This document shows positions 54,238 through 64,000 of a DNA stretch of 64,000 nucleotides, piece by piece (the stretch's first letter is position 1; each line of letters starts with the position of its first letter). The notes under the pieces were generated by a model. That model saw nothing but the letters and a program-made list of their open reading frames with translations, was not told the origin of the DNA and did no database searches. The position numbers and the translations under genes were made by a program. Source of the stretch: Crocosphaera sp. (GTDB lineage Bacteria; Cyanobacteriota; Cyanobacteriia; Cyanobacteriales; Microcystaceae); NCBI GenBank assembly GCA_030066295.1, contig JASJBX010000055.1, forward strand, positions 1 to 64,000. Direction: 5' to 3'.

Positions 54238-54843
54238 TTAAGCACTTGTGTTATCATTCTCGTTAGGTTCGCGGGGTTGTATGACACCAAAACCGCCGTG
54301 ATTTCTCATATAAATGACATTGATTTCATTGGTGTCTTCATTTCGGAACATATAGAAGTCATGATCCACTAATTCTAGTTGATGTTTTGCCTCTTCAATG
54401 GACATCGCTGGCATGGCAAAATATTTCATCCGAATCACTTCTGGCGGTAAAGCAGCCTCGCGATCGCCAATTAAATCCCCTTCAACTTCTTTCTCTGGCA
54501 AAACGTCTGGCATTTTCACAGAAGATTGAGGTTTATGAGCGTTGATTTTCTCTTTATATTTACGAAGCTGACGGGCAATTTTATCGGAAACTAAATCAAT
54601 ACTCGCATAGAGATTTTCGCTACCTTCCTGCGCCCGAATCACTGTACCATTGGCATAAACGGTGACTTCTGCTTTATGCTTATTCGTAATACGGGCATTT
54701 TTAGCCACAGATAAGTGAACATCAACTTTTGTGGTAAAAGTTTGATAATGTTTCACGGCTTTTTCTAGTTTCTGTTTGACGTAATCATTGATTGATTCGG
54801 TTACATCAATATTATTGCCTTGAATTAAAAGCTTCATACTCAA
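54238..54843 (-). CDS. hpf: ribosome hibernation promoting factor, long form (LrtA type)
   Basis: A 201-residue long HPF. The N-terminal domain (about 1-105) starts [31 protein letters not shown] and binds the 30S decoding region; the C-terminal dimerisation domain (about 145-201) has [45 protein letters not shown]. It dimerises ribosomes into 100S particles in dark or starvation. The cyanobacterial homologue is LrtA, the light-repressed transcript with a long leader. A 544-nt gene-free region precedes it. Confidence 0.93.
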   Translation of the reverse strand: MSMKLLIQGNNIDVTESINDYVKQKLEKAVKHYQTFTTKVDVHLSVAKNARITNKHKAEVTVYANGTVIRAQEGSENLYASIDLVSDKIARQLRKYKEKINAHKPQSSVKMPDVLPEKEVEGDLIGDREAALPPEVIRMKYFAMPAMSIEEAKHQLELVDHDFYMFRNEDTNEINVIYMRNHGGFGVIQPREPNENDNTSA

Positions 54844-55387
54844 TACTCCATGTTTTGTTTCATTGTTGTAGCATTAAAAGAGAAAAGTTAGGATAGTTTC
54901 TAGCTTCTTTCCTGAGACAGACTAACCCCGATTATCGGATTAACTCAATAACAATGGAGTGGGATATCTTGGCTGATTCATAAATTCCTTGACCTCTTTT
55001 TAATCATCTTAATCGGGGCTAATTGATTCCTTAAGTTATCCTAGATTAAGATATTCTAATGATAGAAGGGTGAGAGTTTAACACTAGCTTAAAACTTCGG
55101 CTTCGCTCAGTTTTTGAATCTTCTTATTTCTCTCCCTACTGATTGATCACCTCTGCGTGACCCCAGTTCCCAATCTTGACCCTAAACGATTTCTTCGTTG
55201 CTAGGGAAAGAATTGGTGAGAACAAACCCTTTGTGGTGGCGTTTCTTTCAATCCTTTTCTCCGAGATAAACTCTGTATACCTTTAGCCTAGCACTTTGTA
55301 TTGTTCTAAACATAGGTCTTTGTCTTCTTTTTATGTTCCTTTGCATCTCTTCATATTTCTTCAATATTCCCTTATGAAACTTTGTAA
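54844..55387. other. long intergenic leader region between hpf/lrtA and lipB
   Basis: 544 nt without a gene. CTAACCCCGATTAT (about 54924-54937) and the reverse complement TTAATCGGGGCTAA (about 55008-55021) form an approximately 13-bp imperfect stem around 70 nt apart. Another hairpin-like AAAACT...AGTTTT is at 55091-55114. The region probably holds the lrtA leader on the minus strand and the lipB promoter on the plus strand. No reliable -10/-35 pair was picked out. Confidence 0.45.
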
Positions 55388-55393
55388 ATGGTC

Positions 55394-56068
55394 ATGTCAA
55401 CTTCAATCTTATCCCAACCCCGACGGTGTATACTGCAAAATTTAGGAACGGTTCCCTATGCTGTGGCTTGGGAAATGCAGCGATCGCTTGTTCAGCAACG
55501 GTTAGACCACCCTAACTTAGAGGATACCCTATTATTATTAGAACATCCTCCCGTTTATACCTTGGGAACAGGGGCCAATACCCAGTTTATGAAGTTTGAT
55601 CCTCAACACAGTCCTATCCCCGTCTATCGCATAGAAAGGGGGGGAGAAGTCACCTATCATTGTCCGGGTCAATTAGTGGGTTATCCGATTCTTAATTTAC
55701 GTTACTATCAACAGGATTTACACTGGTATTTAAGACAACTAGAAGAGGTGATTATTCAGGTTTTAAACGGTTATCAACTCCCAGGAAAAAGAATACCAGG
55801 ATTAACGGGGGTTTGGGTTGATAGTTGTAAGGTAGCAGCGATTGGTATTAAAGTTAAACGTTGGATTACTATGCACGGATTTTCCATTAATGTTTGTCCC
55901 GATTTACAAGGATTTAAAAACATTATTCCTTGTGGGATTAAAGATAAATCAGTGGGGAGTTTAAAGCAATTTATCCCTGAGATTACTGTAGAAGAAATAC
56001 AAACACAAATTATGAAAGTTTTTGCACAAGTGTTTAACATTGAAATGGTATCAAGTGCCTTTGAATAA
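55394..56068 (+). CDS. lipB: lipoyl(octanoyl) transferase
   Basis: About 224 residues (ATG 55394, or 55388). LipB moves octanoyl from acyl-carrier protein to the lipoyl domain. It has [18 protein letters not shown] (the TYHGPGQ-type motif with catalytic-loop His), the lysine in [19 protein letters not shown], and the catalytic Cys in [14 protein letters not shown]. Cytoplasmic. The gene stands after the long intergenic region, in front of the Uma2 gene. The double start ambiguity affects only two residues. Confidence 0.94.
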   Translation: MSTSILSQPRRCILQNLGTVPYAVAWEMQRSLVQQRLDHPNLEDTLLLLEHPPVYTLGTGANTQFMKFDPQHSPIPVYRIERGGEVTYHCPGQLVGYPILNLRYYQQDLHWYLRQLEEVIIQVLNGYQLPGKRIPGLTGVWVDSCKVAAIGIKVKRWITMHGFSINVCPDLQGFKNIIPCGIKDKSVGSLKQFIPEITVEEIQTQIMKVFAQVFNIEMVSSAFE

Positions 56069-56190
56069 TTAATTTGTCTGCTGCTGACAAAAACCATTTA
56101 TCATCAAACAGCTAGGAAAACTGTTAGACAATTTTGCTAAAGTTATGTCCAGCTTCTATAATATAAGTAACAGCTAAGCGGTATATCAAT

Positions 56191-56811
56191 ATGAATTCAG
56201 TATTATTAAATGACTATTTTCCCCTTCAATTAGAAGAAGGTGATCATGAAGAAAAATTCATTACCTCTGGTGTAACTTGGCAAGGGTATGAATCATTGCT
56301 AATATCCTTAGGTAATAGTTCTTGTTATCGTGTCGCTTATCTTTTAGAAACCTTACAAATTATGTCTCCTAGTCGCAGTCATGAATTAGACAAAAAAAAC
56401 ATTGGCAGATTATTAGAAGTCTATCTAGAAGAAAACCGGATTCGTTTCTGGGGTTTAGGTTCAATGACGATTAAGAGTCAAGATAAACAAGCAGGAAAAG
56501 AACCAGATGAATGTTATTGTATTGGGACAGATAAAGAGATTCCTGATTTAGCGATTGAAGTTGTTTATAGTAGTGGTGGTGTAGATACCCTAGAAATTTA
56601 TCGACGTTTGGGTGTGATAGAAGTCTGGTTTTGGCAAAATCAAACGTTTACAATTTACTGTCTAGAAAATGATAGTTATCAGACCAAATCTAACAGTCAA
56701 TTATTACCGAATCTTGATCTCAATTTAATGGCACAATATGTAACGATAAACGATCCCTTAGAAGCGATTACCCAATGGCGTAAACAAATTAAAGATAGTA
56801 CAAGTTTCTAG
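56191..56811 (+). CDS. Uma2-family putative endonuclease
   Basis: A 206-residue Uma2 (DUF820) protein. The helix-plus-strand core contains CYCIGTDKEIPDLAIEVVYSSGGVDTLEIYRRLGVIEVWFWQN, where IPDLAIEVVYSSG carries the D and E of the PD-(D/E)XK-like site, and EVWFWQNQTFTIYCLE ends the fold. It is longer at the N terminus than the partial copy at 2-478. Numerous in cyanobacteria; biological role unknown. Confidence 0.85.
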   Translation: MNSVLLNDYFPLQLEEGDHEEKFITSGVTWQGYESLLISLGNSSCYRVAYLLETLQIMSPSRSHELDKKNIGRLLEVYLEENRIRFWGLGSMTIKSQDKQAGKEPDECYCIGTDKEIPDLAIEVVYSSGGVDTLEIYRRLGVIEVWFWQNQTFTIYCLENDSYQTKSNSQLLPNLDLNLMAQYVTINDPLEAITQWRKQIKDSTSF

Positions 56812-56821
56812 GATTTAAAGA

Positions 56822-57937
<1,116 letters not shown>

Positions 57938-57959
57938 TTAGTTAGCAGTTTTGTCTTGT

Positions 57960-58754
57960 TCAATTATCAATTATTTTGACCTCATTTCCAACTTGTAAAT
58001 CAGTTTCTTTTTCCAAGTTGTTTACTCTTGTATTCACACTGACACGATAAAAGTGGTTAAATTGACTTGCATTTACCCAACTGGGTAACGTTTCTTTTCT
58101 TTTCGTTATAAATTGTTTTTGAAAGTTGTCTGTTATTTCTCCGGTGTAGGAGTTTTTTGTGGGTACAATACATCTTTGACAAGGATTAATCCCTTGAAAA
58201 TTAATCTTACCAATACGAAAGTTAACCCATTGATTCTTATTGGCAAATAATTGATCTTCCCAAAAAGCGGGAACTCCATTGATTTCTAAATTGGCTCGAA
58301 ATCTTCTTCTGATTTCTGCTATTGTTAGATGAGGAAACCACTGAGCAATGGTTTCTAAGGTTGCTTGACTAATAATCGTTGGTCCAGAGGCATAGGTATC
58401 ATCAGGAAAACCAGTTATTCTATTTTCTTTTAAATAAACCAAACAACCAAAATATTCACTTAAAAATGATTCTATTTCTTTGATATCTTCTCTTAAATCA
58501 AATATTTTTTGTGAACCATTATCCTCATTTTTTAAGGTAACTTGATTGAAGGTATTATTATAAGTTGCTCTTAATCTATAGATTTTGTGGTTACTTTTAC
58601 CATTAATTAATCTCTGATTTTCATCATAAATTGCCCATTGTCTGTCGTGTTTTAATGCACCACTTTTAAGCAAAGTTGCTTGTGAAATTGATAAACCATC
58701 TAGGGATTTAATGGGATAAATAATAATTTTCTCCAGAAAAGGGATTTGATTCAT
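57960..58754 (-). CDS. MOSC-domain protein (YcbX-like)
   Basis: About 264 residues from ATG 58754, MNQIPFLEKIIIYPIKSLDGLSI. The N-terminal MOSC_N beta barrel (about 1-115) is followed by the MOSC domain with INPCQRCIVPTKN supplying the conserved Cys (PCxRC). Such proteins resemble YcbX/mARC, which reduce N-hydroxylated compounds with a molybdenum cofactor. An open frame upstream (to 58985) is made of a heptamer repeat and the reverse of a possible miniprotein gene, so it is not coding. Confidence 0.85.
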   Translation of the reverse strand: MNQIPFLEKIIIYPIKSLDGLSISQATLLKSGALKHDRQWAIYDENQRLINGKSNHKIYRLRATYNNTFNQVTLKNEDNGSQKIFDLREDIKEIESFLSEYFGCLVYLKENRITGFPDDTYASGPTIISQATLETIAQWFPHLTIAEIRRRFRANLEINGVPAFWEDQLFANKNQWVNFRIGKINFQGINPCQRCIVPTKNSYTGEITDNFQKQFITKRKETLPSWVNASQFNHFYRVSVNTRVNNLEKETDLQVGNEVKIIDN

Positions 58755-58807
58755 TTCTCGATTAATTAATATAACAATTGATAGTTTAAAGCTTGAAAAT
58801 TTTCCTG

Positions 58808-58834
58808 ACTTCTGACTTCTGATTTCTGACTTCG
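58808..58834 (-). repeat. heptamer tandem repeat (STRR), unit CAGAAGT
   Basis: On the minus strand the order is a partial unit GAAGT, then CAGAAAT, then two CAGAAGT. This is the same family and order as at 12134-12175. It lies just downstream of the miniprotein gene and upstream of the MOSC start. Confidence 0.8.
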
Positions 58835-58927
58835 TCAACCCTGAGTCTGCCATCCCACTAGGCAAATGGCTGTGATTAAACTTAAGATGGGTAAAATGAT
58901 CCAAGGCTTTATTTTGTATCTTTTCAT
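58835..58927 (-). CDS. possible 30-residue single-span membrane miniprotein
   Basis: ATG 58927 opens a 30-codon frame ending in TGA at 58835: MKRYKIKPWIILPILSLITA and then ICLVGWQTQG. An AAGGAAT box precedes the ATG by 10 nt. A basic N terminus and one hydrophobic helix (about 9-24) are typical of small photosynthesis- or membrane-associated cyanobacterial subunits. No family could be named. Because it is very short, confirmation by homology is essential. Confidence 0.45.
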   Translation of the reverse strand: MKRYKIKPWIILPILSLITAICLVGWQTQG

Positions 58928-59038
58928 GACAATTATTCCTTAAGGAGTATGAAGTTCCTGTAAGCTTATGATAACAGTTAGGCAATACTGGGGAATAATA
59001 AGAAAGTTAACAGCAGTAAGAAAGATACTCTAACAACC

Positions 59039-59812
59039 ATGAATTTAATCAGAATCTGGATCATTGCTAGTAATGGATTTCGAGAAGTTATCCGCGATCG
59101 CATTCTCTATGTGATTGGATTTTTTGCCGTTGTTTTAGCCCTATCTTTACGCTTACTTCCTGAAATTTCAGTGGGAGCAGATGGTAAAATTTTCCTGGAT
59201 GTTGGCTTAGGGTTAACTTCCTTTTTGGGGGCGATCGTTGCTATTTTCGTCGGGACGGCTTTAATCAACAAAGAAATTGAGAAAAGAACCGTTTTAATTT
59301 TAATTCCTAAACCCATTAGTCGGGCAGAATTAATTGTGGGAAAACATCTCGGTTTATGTGGTGTCTTGACGGTTGTTATTACTATTATGACCGCGCTTTA
59401 TTTAGGGGCATTAACCTGGGCAAAAATCACCTTTTCTCCTTTCAGTTTAATAGTTTCTCAAGTTTATCTATTATTAGAATTAGCCGTGTTAATAGCTGTT
59501 GCTATAACCTTTGGGGTGTTTACCAGTTCAATTTTGGCTACCCTTTTAAGCTTTGGAATTTATGTGATTGGACATCTAAGTAGTGACTTACTAGAGTTGG
59601 CAAAGTTAAGCGAAAATCCTCAGATCACCGCCTTAACCGAAAGCATCTATTTAGTGGTTCCTAACCTGGAAAGATTCAACCTCAAAAATACAGCCGTGTA
59701 TGGAATTCTTCCCAGTAGTTCAGAGTTATTTATCGATGCGGTTTATGGCATCATTTATATAGTTCTATTGTTGACAGTTTCCAGTTTCATTTTTTCCCGT
59801 CGACAATTTTAA
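59039..59812 (+). CDS. ABC-2-type transporter permease
   Basis: A 257-residue integral membrane protein with six hydrophobic segments and the early sequence MNLIRIWIIASNGFREVIRDRILYVIGFFAVVLALSL, the usual start of cyanobacterial ABC-2 permeases, followed by TSFLGAIVAIFVGTALINKEIEKRTVLILIPKPISRAELIVGKH. A linked ATPase gene is not in the window, so the transported substrate is unknown. An inverted repeat (about 59825-59857, ACATCCCTT and AAGGGATGT) lies just after the stop and may terminate it. Confidence 0.85.
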   Translation: MNLIRIWIIASNGFREVIRDRILYVIGFFAVVLALSLRLLPEISVGADGKIFLDVGLGLTSFLGAIVAIFVGTALINKEIEKRTVLILIPKPISRAELIVGKHLGLCGVLTVVITIMTALYLGALTWAKITFSPFSLIVSQVYLLLELAVLIAVAITFGVFTSSILATLLSFGIYVIGHLSSDLLELAKLSENPQITALTESIYLVVPNLERFNLKNTAVYGILPSSSELFIDAVYGIIYIVLLLTVSSFIFSRRQF

Positions 59813-59824
59813 ATCAGATTTAGG

Positions 59825-59857
59825 GACATCCCTTATTTATTGACAAAGGGATGTTCT
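59825..59857 (+). terminator. possible terminator after the ABC permease gene
   Basis: ACATCCCTT (about 59825-59833) pairs with AAGGGATGT (about 59845-59853) around an 11-nt loop. T-rich sequence follows only weakly (TCTCTTCATTG). Confidence 0.5.
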
Positions 59858-60073
59858 CTTCATTGAACAATTTTCATCTAGAATCTCATCCAAGCAAATT
59901 CACCTGTATAATTAATATAAAGTAGCTGGTGACAACTACGTAATTAATGATTAATCGCCCTTTCTGTGTTAGAAATTATTACAAAATATTAACTTTCTTG
60001 AGAAGAGTCCCCTGTATTCGACCTCACAGTTAACGGTAAGTTAATCCCACTATGGAGTAAAGTAAACATACTT

Positions 60074-61384
60074 ATGAATACTGTGAAGCATCAATGTTTA
60101 GAGATTTTCCAGCAAGAGACAAAAATGCCTAACCCTTTATACCATCAAAATTGGTCACAATCATTAATTCGGCAATTTTATTGTCTATTAAACTCTGACA
60201 TTCATCCTCAAGAAAAAATTGCTCAAATTTTAGCTATGATGGGGGAAGCTTATAACCTTGATAATATCGTCTTATTAAGGATAGAATCATCGGTTTGTCA
60301 AATTTATAATAGTTGGGGAGTAAGGGATCAAAAGTGGCTGGAAAATTTTGTTTATCAGCAATGCTTTCCTCTAATTAATTGCATCAAACAACATCAAGTT
60401 TATCAATTTTGTCAAGGGGATGCTATTCTGACTAACTCTCGTGAAATTATCCCTGCTCAAAAGGTTAAACCTAAAGGTCAATTTAACTGTTGTATTTTAA
60501 GTCTTCCGTTGTATCTAAATCAACAATTTTTTGGCTACTTGATTCTAGAAACTGAGCAAGCTGAGCGAGTTTTTAATCAAGAAGAAATAGATGGTTTAGA
60601 AATAGTTAATTATCAAATTACTATCGCTATTCAGCAAATTCAATGGATAGAAAAAATAAAGTTAATTGAATTAGAAAATAAAAAATTACAATCTTCTAGC
60701 GATCATAAAAGTGATTATTTATCCCACGTCAGTCATGAATTAAGAACCCCTCTTTCTGGTATTTTAGGATTCTCTAAAATGTTAAAACAAGAAATTTATG
60801 GAACTCTAAATGAAAAACAAAAAGAGTATGTTAATGGAATTAGAGTATCAGGTGAACATTTATTAGCTTTAGTTAATGATTTCTTGGATCTCTCCAAAAT
60901 CGAAGCGAATAAAGAAGAATTATTCTTGGAAACCGTTGCAGTTGAAGATATTTGTTTAGCAGCAATATCTATTGTTCAACCCAAAGCAAACGAGCAAAAG
61001 TTAGACCTTATTTTAAACTTAAGTGATCAAGTGGATTTTTGTACGGTTGATCAACGAAAAATAAAACAAATCTTGATTAACTTACTATCTAATGCTATCA
61101 AATTTACAGAAAAAGGTTCAGTGACGTTACAAGTTGAGAAAGTTGACAATTTACTGACGTTTTCTGTTATAGATACAGGAATTGGTATTAAAGAGGAAGA
61201 TCAAAAGAAACTCTTTCAACCCTTCCAACAAATTCATAGTAACCTCAGTCGCAAACATAAAGGGACAGGGTTAGGATTAGCTTTATCACGAAAATTAGCA
61301 CAACTTCATCAAGGAAACCTTACCTTAAGATCAGAATATGGCCAAGGGAGTTGTTTTACCCTAGCATTACCTCTTCAAAAATAA
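60074..61384 (+). CDS. GAF-domain sensor histidine kinase
   Basis: A 436-residue hybrid-free kinase. A GAF-like sensory part (about 30-190) precedes a coiled coil (about 195-215). HisKA is HVSHELRTPLSGILGFSKM (phosphoacceptor His221), followed by HATPase with ILINLLSNAIKFTEKG (N box), DTGIGI (G1) and KGTGLGLALSRKL (G2). No transmembrane segment, so it is cytoplasmic and may sense light, redox or a small ligand via the GAF. Next gene is a response regulator 280 nt downstream. Confidence 0.93.
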   Translation: MNTVKHQCLEIFQQETKMPNPLYHQNWSQSLIRQFYCLLNSDIHPQEKIAQILAMMGEAYNLDNIVLLRIESSVCQIYNSWGVRDQKWLENFVYQQCFPLINCIKQHQVYQFCQGDAILTNSREIIPAQKVKPKGQFNCCILSLPLYLNQQFFGYLILETEQAERVFNQEEIDGLEIVNYQITIAIQQIQWIEKIKLIELENKKLQSSSDHKSDYLSHVSHELRTPLSGILGFSKMLKQEIYGTLNEKQKEYVNGIRVSGEHLLALVNDFLDLSKIEANKEELFLETVAVEDICLAAISIVQPKANEQKLDLILNLSDQVDFCTVDQRKIKQILINLLSNAIKFTEKGSVTLQVEKVDNLLTFSVIDTGIGIKEEDQKKLFQPFQQIHSNLSRKHKGTGLGLALSRKLAQLHQGNLTLRSEYGQGSCFTLALPLQK

Positions 61385-61663
61385 ATCCATTTGTATCCCA
61401 AAAAATGAATTGCTACCATTGAATTTATCCTATAGTTTACTTAATTTAATAATAGATATCAATAATTTTAATCTTTTCGTTATTTCACTTTACAATAATA
61501 AGAAAATTTTTGATGATAGAGTCTAAAATTTCCGCATAAACACTACTTTATTGAATCTTTAAAATTGATTATTGGGAATAAATAACATCGTCAATTGTAA
61601 CAAACTTAATATATGATTACTGATTAATAATAACCCAATTTCAAAATAGCAAACCAAATCTCT

Positions 61664-62860
61664 ATGCAACGATCTTTTAATCCCTTTAAACAGATAGAAA
61701 GAATGTCAAGTTTTAACTATACTGGACAGTTAATTATCACTAGCAATGATATTATATGGAGAATCGATTTAGAGCAAACTAAAATAAAATCTGCTTCTCA
61801 TTCTTTACAGTCGATTAAAAATTTAGAACTTTGTTTATATGGGTTGGGGTATGGTGAAAAAATAGCTAAAATCATCGAAAAAATTGTTAAAAATGGTTTA
61901 GATAAAAAGAAAGGCAATAAAATCATTGAAGAGTTAATGGAAGGGTTGATTAGACAAGAAAATCTTAGCTCTTCTCAACAAATAGATTTAATTAACGAAC
62001 TCACAAAAGATACCTTAGAATCCTTCTTTTCCATTAAAACTGTTGATCACTATATTTGTGAAGAAAAAAAGTATTATTTCCCTTTAAAACAGGGATTTGA
62101 GTCTAAATACATCTTAGAATATTGGGAAGAGAAGCAGAAAAAATGGCAACAGTTTAATTCTCTTATCTTGTCCCCCCATCAACGTATTTATTGTTCAAAT
62201 TTACAACATTTAAACAAATTAATTTCTGCAAAATTTAGTCATTTATCAGCAAAAAATATTCAGATCGAGGAAAAAATCAGCATCCGAAAACTCAGTCAAT
62301 TACTGAACCTAGAAGATTGGGAAGTAGCAACAGTCATTTATCCTTATTTACAATCAGGGGTTTTACAACTAGAGTCACCGTTACCTCCCTTTAATAAACT
62401 TCCTCCTTTTGCACCATCTGATTCCTTGTGTCATCCCATTCAACCTTCTAACAAAATTATCAAAACTCAAGGAATTAACAACAGTAATAAATGTAAAAAA
62501 ATTGTTTGTATTGATGACAACGAAACGACTTTAAACACAGTCAAAGCTTATTTAAACTCAGATGAGACTCACTTATATCTGGTATCTGATCCCAAACTTG
62601 CTTTAAATCAGTTGTTTGAGATTAAACCTGATTTACTCTTAGTTGATATTAACCTATCAGGAATCAACGGTTATCAATTTTCCAAAATCCTCAAAACCAG
62701 CAGTGTATTTAAACACCTTCCCATTATTATGATGAGTTCGGATCATGAAAAAATAAACGAAGTGAAAACTAAAGAAAATGTTGCCAATGATTTTTTACCT
62801 AAACCTTGTGATGAAACTGAATTAATGACAGTTATTAATAAATATCTCTGGCAGGTATAA
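61664..62860 (+). CDS. PatA-type response regulator
   Basis: A 398-residue protein. The N-terminal PATAN/DUF4388-like part (about 15-260) covers FNYTGQLIITSNDIIWRIDLE and LNLEDWEVATVIYPYLQSGVLQLESPLPP. The C-terminal receiver domain has IVCIDDNETTLNT with the acidic pair, LLLVDINLSGINGYQF with phospho-Asp at about 328, and FLPKPC with the conserved Lys. This is the architecture of cyanobacterial PatA/PilG-like regulators used in pilus motility and heterocyst patterning; its specific process is unknown. It probably partners the upstream kinase. Confidence 0.9.
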   Translation: MQRSFNPFKQIERMSSFNYTGQLIITSNDIIWRIDLEQTKIKSASHSLQSIKNLELCLYGLGYGEKIAKIIEKIVKNGLDKKKGNKIIEELMEGLIRQENLSSSQQIDLINELTKDTLESFFSIKTVDHYICEEKKYYFPLKQGFESKYILEYWEEKQKKWQQFNSLILSPHQRIYCSNLQHLNKLISAKFSHLSAKNIQIEEKISIRKLSQLLNLEDWEVATVIYPYLQSGVLQLESPLPPFNKLPPFAPSDSLCHPIQPSNKIIKTQGINNSNKCKKIVCIDDNETTLNTVKAYLNSDETHLYLVSDPKLALNQLFEIKPDLLLVDINLSGINGYQFSKILKTSSVFKHLPIIMMSSDHEKINEVKTKENVANDFLPKPCDETELMTVINKYLWQV

Positions 62861-62953
62861 CACTTGTTGTCATATAGATAGTAGGGGTCAACGGCTGTTG
62901 ACCTTGATTTGGTAAAATGAGCCAAAGAGATTAAAAAATTGTCTTATCACAAA

Positions 62954-63784
62954 ATGCTGACGGATAAATTAACCCAATTAAAAACAATATTTACAGAAAT
63001 GGAAAGGGCGTTAATTGCCTATTCTGGGGGAATTGACAGTACCTTGGTGGCGAAAGTCGCTTATGATGTTCTAGGCGATCGCGCCTTAGCCGTAACGGCT
63101 GTTTCCCCTTCCTTACTCCCCGAAGAATTAGAAGACGCAAAAATCCAAGCGGCCACCCTTGGTATTCCCCACGAGTTGGTTAATACCCACGAAATGGATA
63201 ACCCCAACTACACCTCAAACCCCGTCAATCGCTGTTATTTTTGTAAAAGCGAACTCCATGACACCCTCAAACCCTTAGCCTTAAAACGGGGTTATCCCTA
63301 CGTTGTAGATGGGGTTAACGCCGACGACTTACAAGACTATCGGCCTGGGATTCAAGCAGCCAAAGAAAGAGGGGCGCGATCGCCTTTAGCAGAAGTGGGG
63401 ATCACTAAATTAGAAGTCCGTCAACTGTCCCAAGCATTGGGCTTACCCTGGTGGGACAAACCCGCCCAACCCTGCTTAAGTTCTCGTTTTCCCTATGGAG
63501 AAGAGATTACTATTGAAAAATTGCAACGAGTGGGACGGGCCGAAATTTACCTACGAAACTTAGGCTATCATAACTTAAGAGTGCGATCGCAGGGAGACAC
63601 GGCCAGGATTGAGTTACCCCCCGAACAGATTAAAGAATTCGTAGCCACCACAGATTTAAACCAGTTAGTGGCTAAACTGCAAGCATTAGGCTTTATTTAT
63701 GTCACCCTGGATTTAGAAGGATATCGCAGTGGTAAATTAAATCAGGAAATTGTGGGAAAAAATGTGGCAAACACGCTAAGCTAA
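62954..63784 (+). CDS. larE: ATP-dependent sacrificial sulfur transferase LarE
   Basis: About 276 residues from ATG 62954; an in-frame TTG at 62939 would add five residues. The PP-loop is LIAYSGGIDSTLVAK (SGGIDST), CYFCKSELHD and the sulfur-donor Cys in PCLSSRFPYGEEIT follow. LarE gives sulfur to the nickel-pincer cofactor of lactate racemase, or acts in related cofactor chemistry. No larB/C partner is in the window. HIP1 occurs within the gene near 63078. Confidence 0.93.
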   Translation: MLTDKLTQLKTIFTEMERALIAYSGGIDSTLVAKVAYDVLGDRALAVTAVSPSLLPEELEDAKIQAATLGIPHELVNTHEMDNPNYTSNPVNRCYFCKSELHDTLKPLALKRGYPYVVDGVNADDLQDYRPGIQAAKERGARSPLAEVGITKLEVRQLSQALGLPWWDKPAQPCLSSRFPYGEEITIEKLQRVGRAEIYLRNLGYHNLRVRSQGDTARIELPPEQIKEFVATTDLNQLVAKLQALGFIYVTLDLEGYRSGKLNQEIVGKNVANTLS

Positions 63785-63815
63785 CGAGTAATAAGCGGTC
63801 ATCAATCAATCCGAT

Positions 63816-64000
63816 ATGACAAAGCGGGCCCTTCTTTTAGTTAACCGTCACTCTCGTAAAGGTCAACAGAGTTTTGCCCAAGCGGTGGATATTCTCAACG
63901 ACTTGGGTTTTGAGTTGATCGTTGTCCCCATCAAATCCTCTGAAGAATTACCCCAACTGGTTCGACAACACGGACCCAAAGTTGATCTGGTGATTGTGGG
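63816..64000 (+). CDS. diacylglycerol/lipid-kinase-like protein, 3'-truncated by the window
   Basis: From ATG 63816 the visible 61 residues read MTKRALLLVNRHSRKGQQSF and end PKVDLVIVG, the start of the DAGK catalytic domain (LLLVNxxSRxG and the strand before the GGDGT loop). The loop itself and the rest lie beyond the window. The start has no other nearby ATG. Likely a lipid kinase of the YegS/DagK family. Confidence 0.75.
   Translation, partial: MTKRALLLVNRHSRKGQQSFAQAVDILNDLGFELIVVPIKSSEELPQLVRQHGPKVDLVIV

Noticed and set aside
58755-58985. N-terminal extension of the MOSC protein
   Set aside because: It includes the heptamer repeat and overlaps the possible miniprotein in another frame; the MOSC family start is at 58754.

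Overview
The window looks like chromosome of a unicellular cyanobacterium. Several genes are typical of the phylum: an Flv1-type flavodiiron protein, a CRR6/NdhI-maturation homologue, a CrtD-like carotenoid desaturase, a carotenoid oxygenase, an NdbB-type NAD(P)H dehydrogenase, LrtA-type ribosome hibernation factor, an ssl1498-family light-harvesting-like miniprotein, a Nif11 protein and a PatA-type response regulator. The octamer HIP1 (GCGATCGC) recurs (for example near 2947, 4498, 15052, 15091 and 63078). Low GC and protein similarity suggest a Crocosphaera/Cyanothece-like organism, but the genus is inference. No rRNA operon, CRISPR array or replication origin was seen.

Layout. 1-4.6 kb: Uma2 nuclease end, alpha/beta hydrolase, infC, a DUF6174-like secreted protein, flv1. 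4.7-7.9 kb: accessory block next to the 3' end of tRNA-Cys, with a RelE/ParE-type toxin-antitoxin pair, an 817-residue zinc-finger/PD-(D/E)XK protein and a BrnA-like orphan antitoxin. 8.3-21.1 kb: mostly housekeeping (short RND permease, folK, Nudix, CRR6, DsbA-like, SGNH hydrolase, the minus-strand run mscS-DUF2079-surE, and hisS with a downstream unknown gene). 21.2-26.9 kb: a compact defence-like island with an orphan ribbon-helix-helix antitoxin behind a perfect 24-bp palindrome, a Shedu-type nuclease, a VapC remnant, then NurA, HerA and a DNA-methyltransferase-like gene on one strand. 27-31 kb: lytic transglycosylase and a truncated TnpB joined in frame to a secreted-protein gene. 31-44.4 kb: PhyH-type oxygenase, glycosyltransferase, crtD, LOG protein, a MazEF-like pair, carotenoid oxygenase, M1 peptidase with HEAT repeats, a TnpB with an altered active site, ssl1498-type and Nif11 genes. 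44.5-64 kb: calcium-type P-ATPase, zinc-ribbon PP2C phosphatase, glycosyltransferase-like gene, sugar-nucleotide reductase, HAD, ndbB, lrtA/hpf, lipB, Uma2, tgt, MOSC protein, a possible 30-residue membrane miniprotein, ABC permease, histidine kinase, PatA-type regulator, larE and the start of a lipid-kinase-like gene.

The best candidate for an under-described system is the NurA-HerA-methyltransferase block (22447-26725) beside Shedu. The TnpB at 42373-43599, whose RuvC residues are rearranged, and the 817-residue nuclease-like protein are the next best. Toxin-antitoxin parts, whole or broken, occur at five places. Dispersed repeats (heptamer tandem repeats and GTAGGGTGGG palindromes) sit at several gene ends and have changed at least one C terminus (folK).
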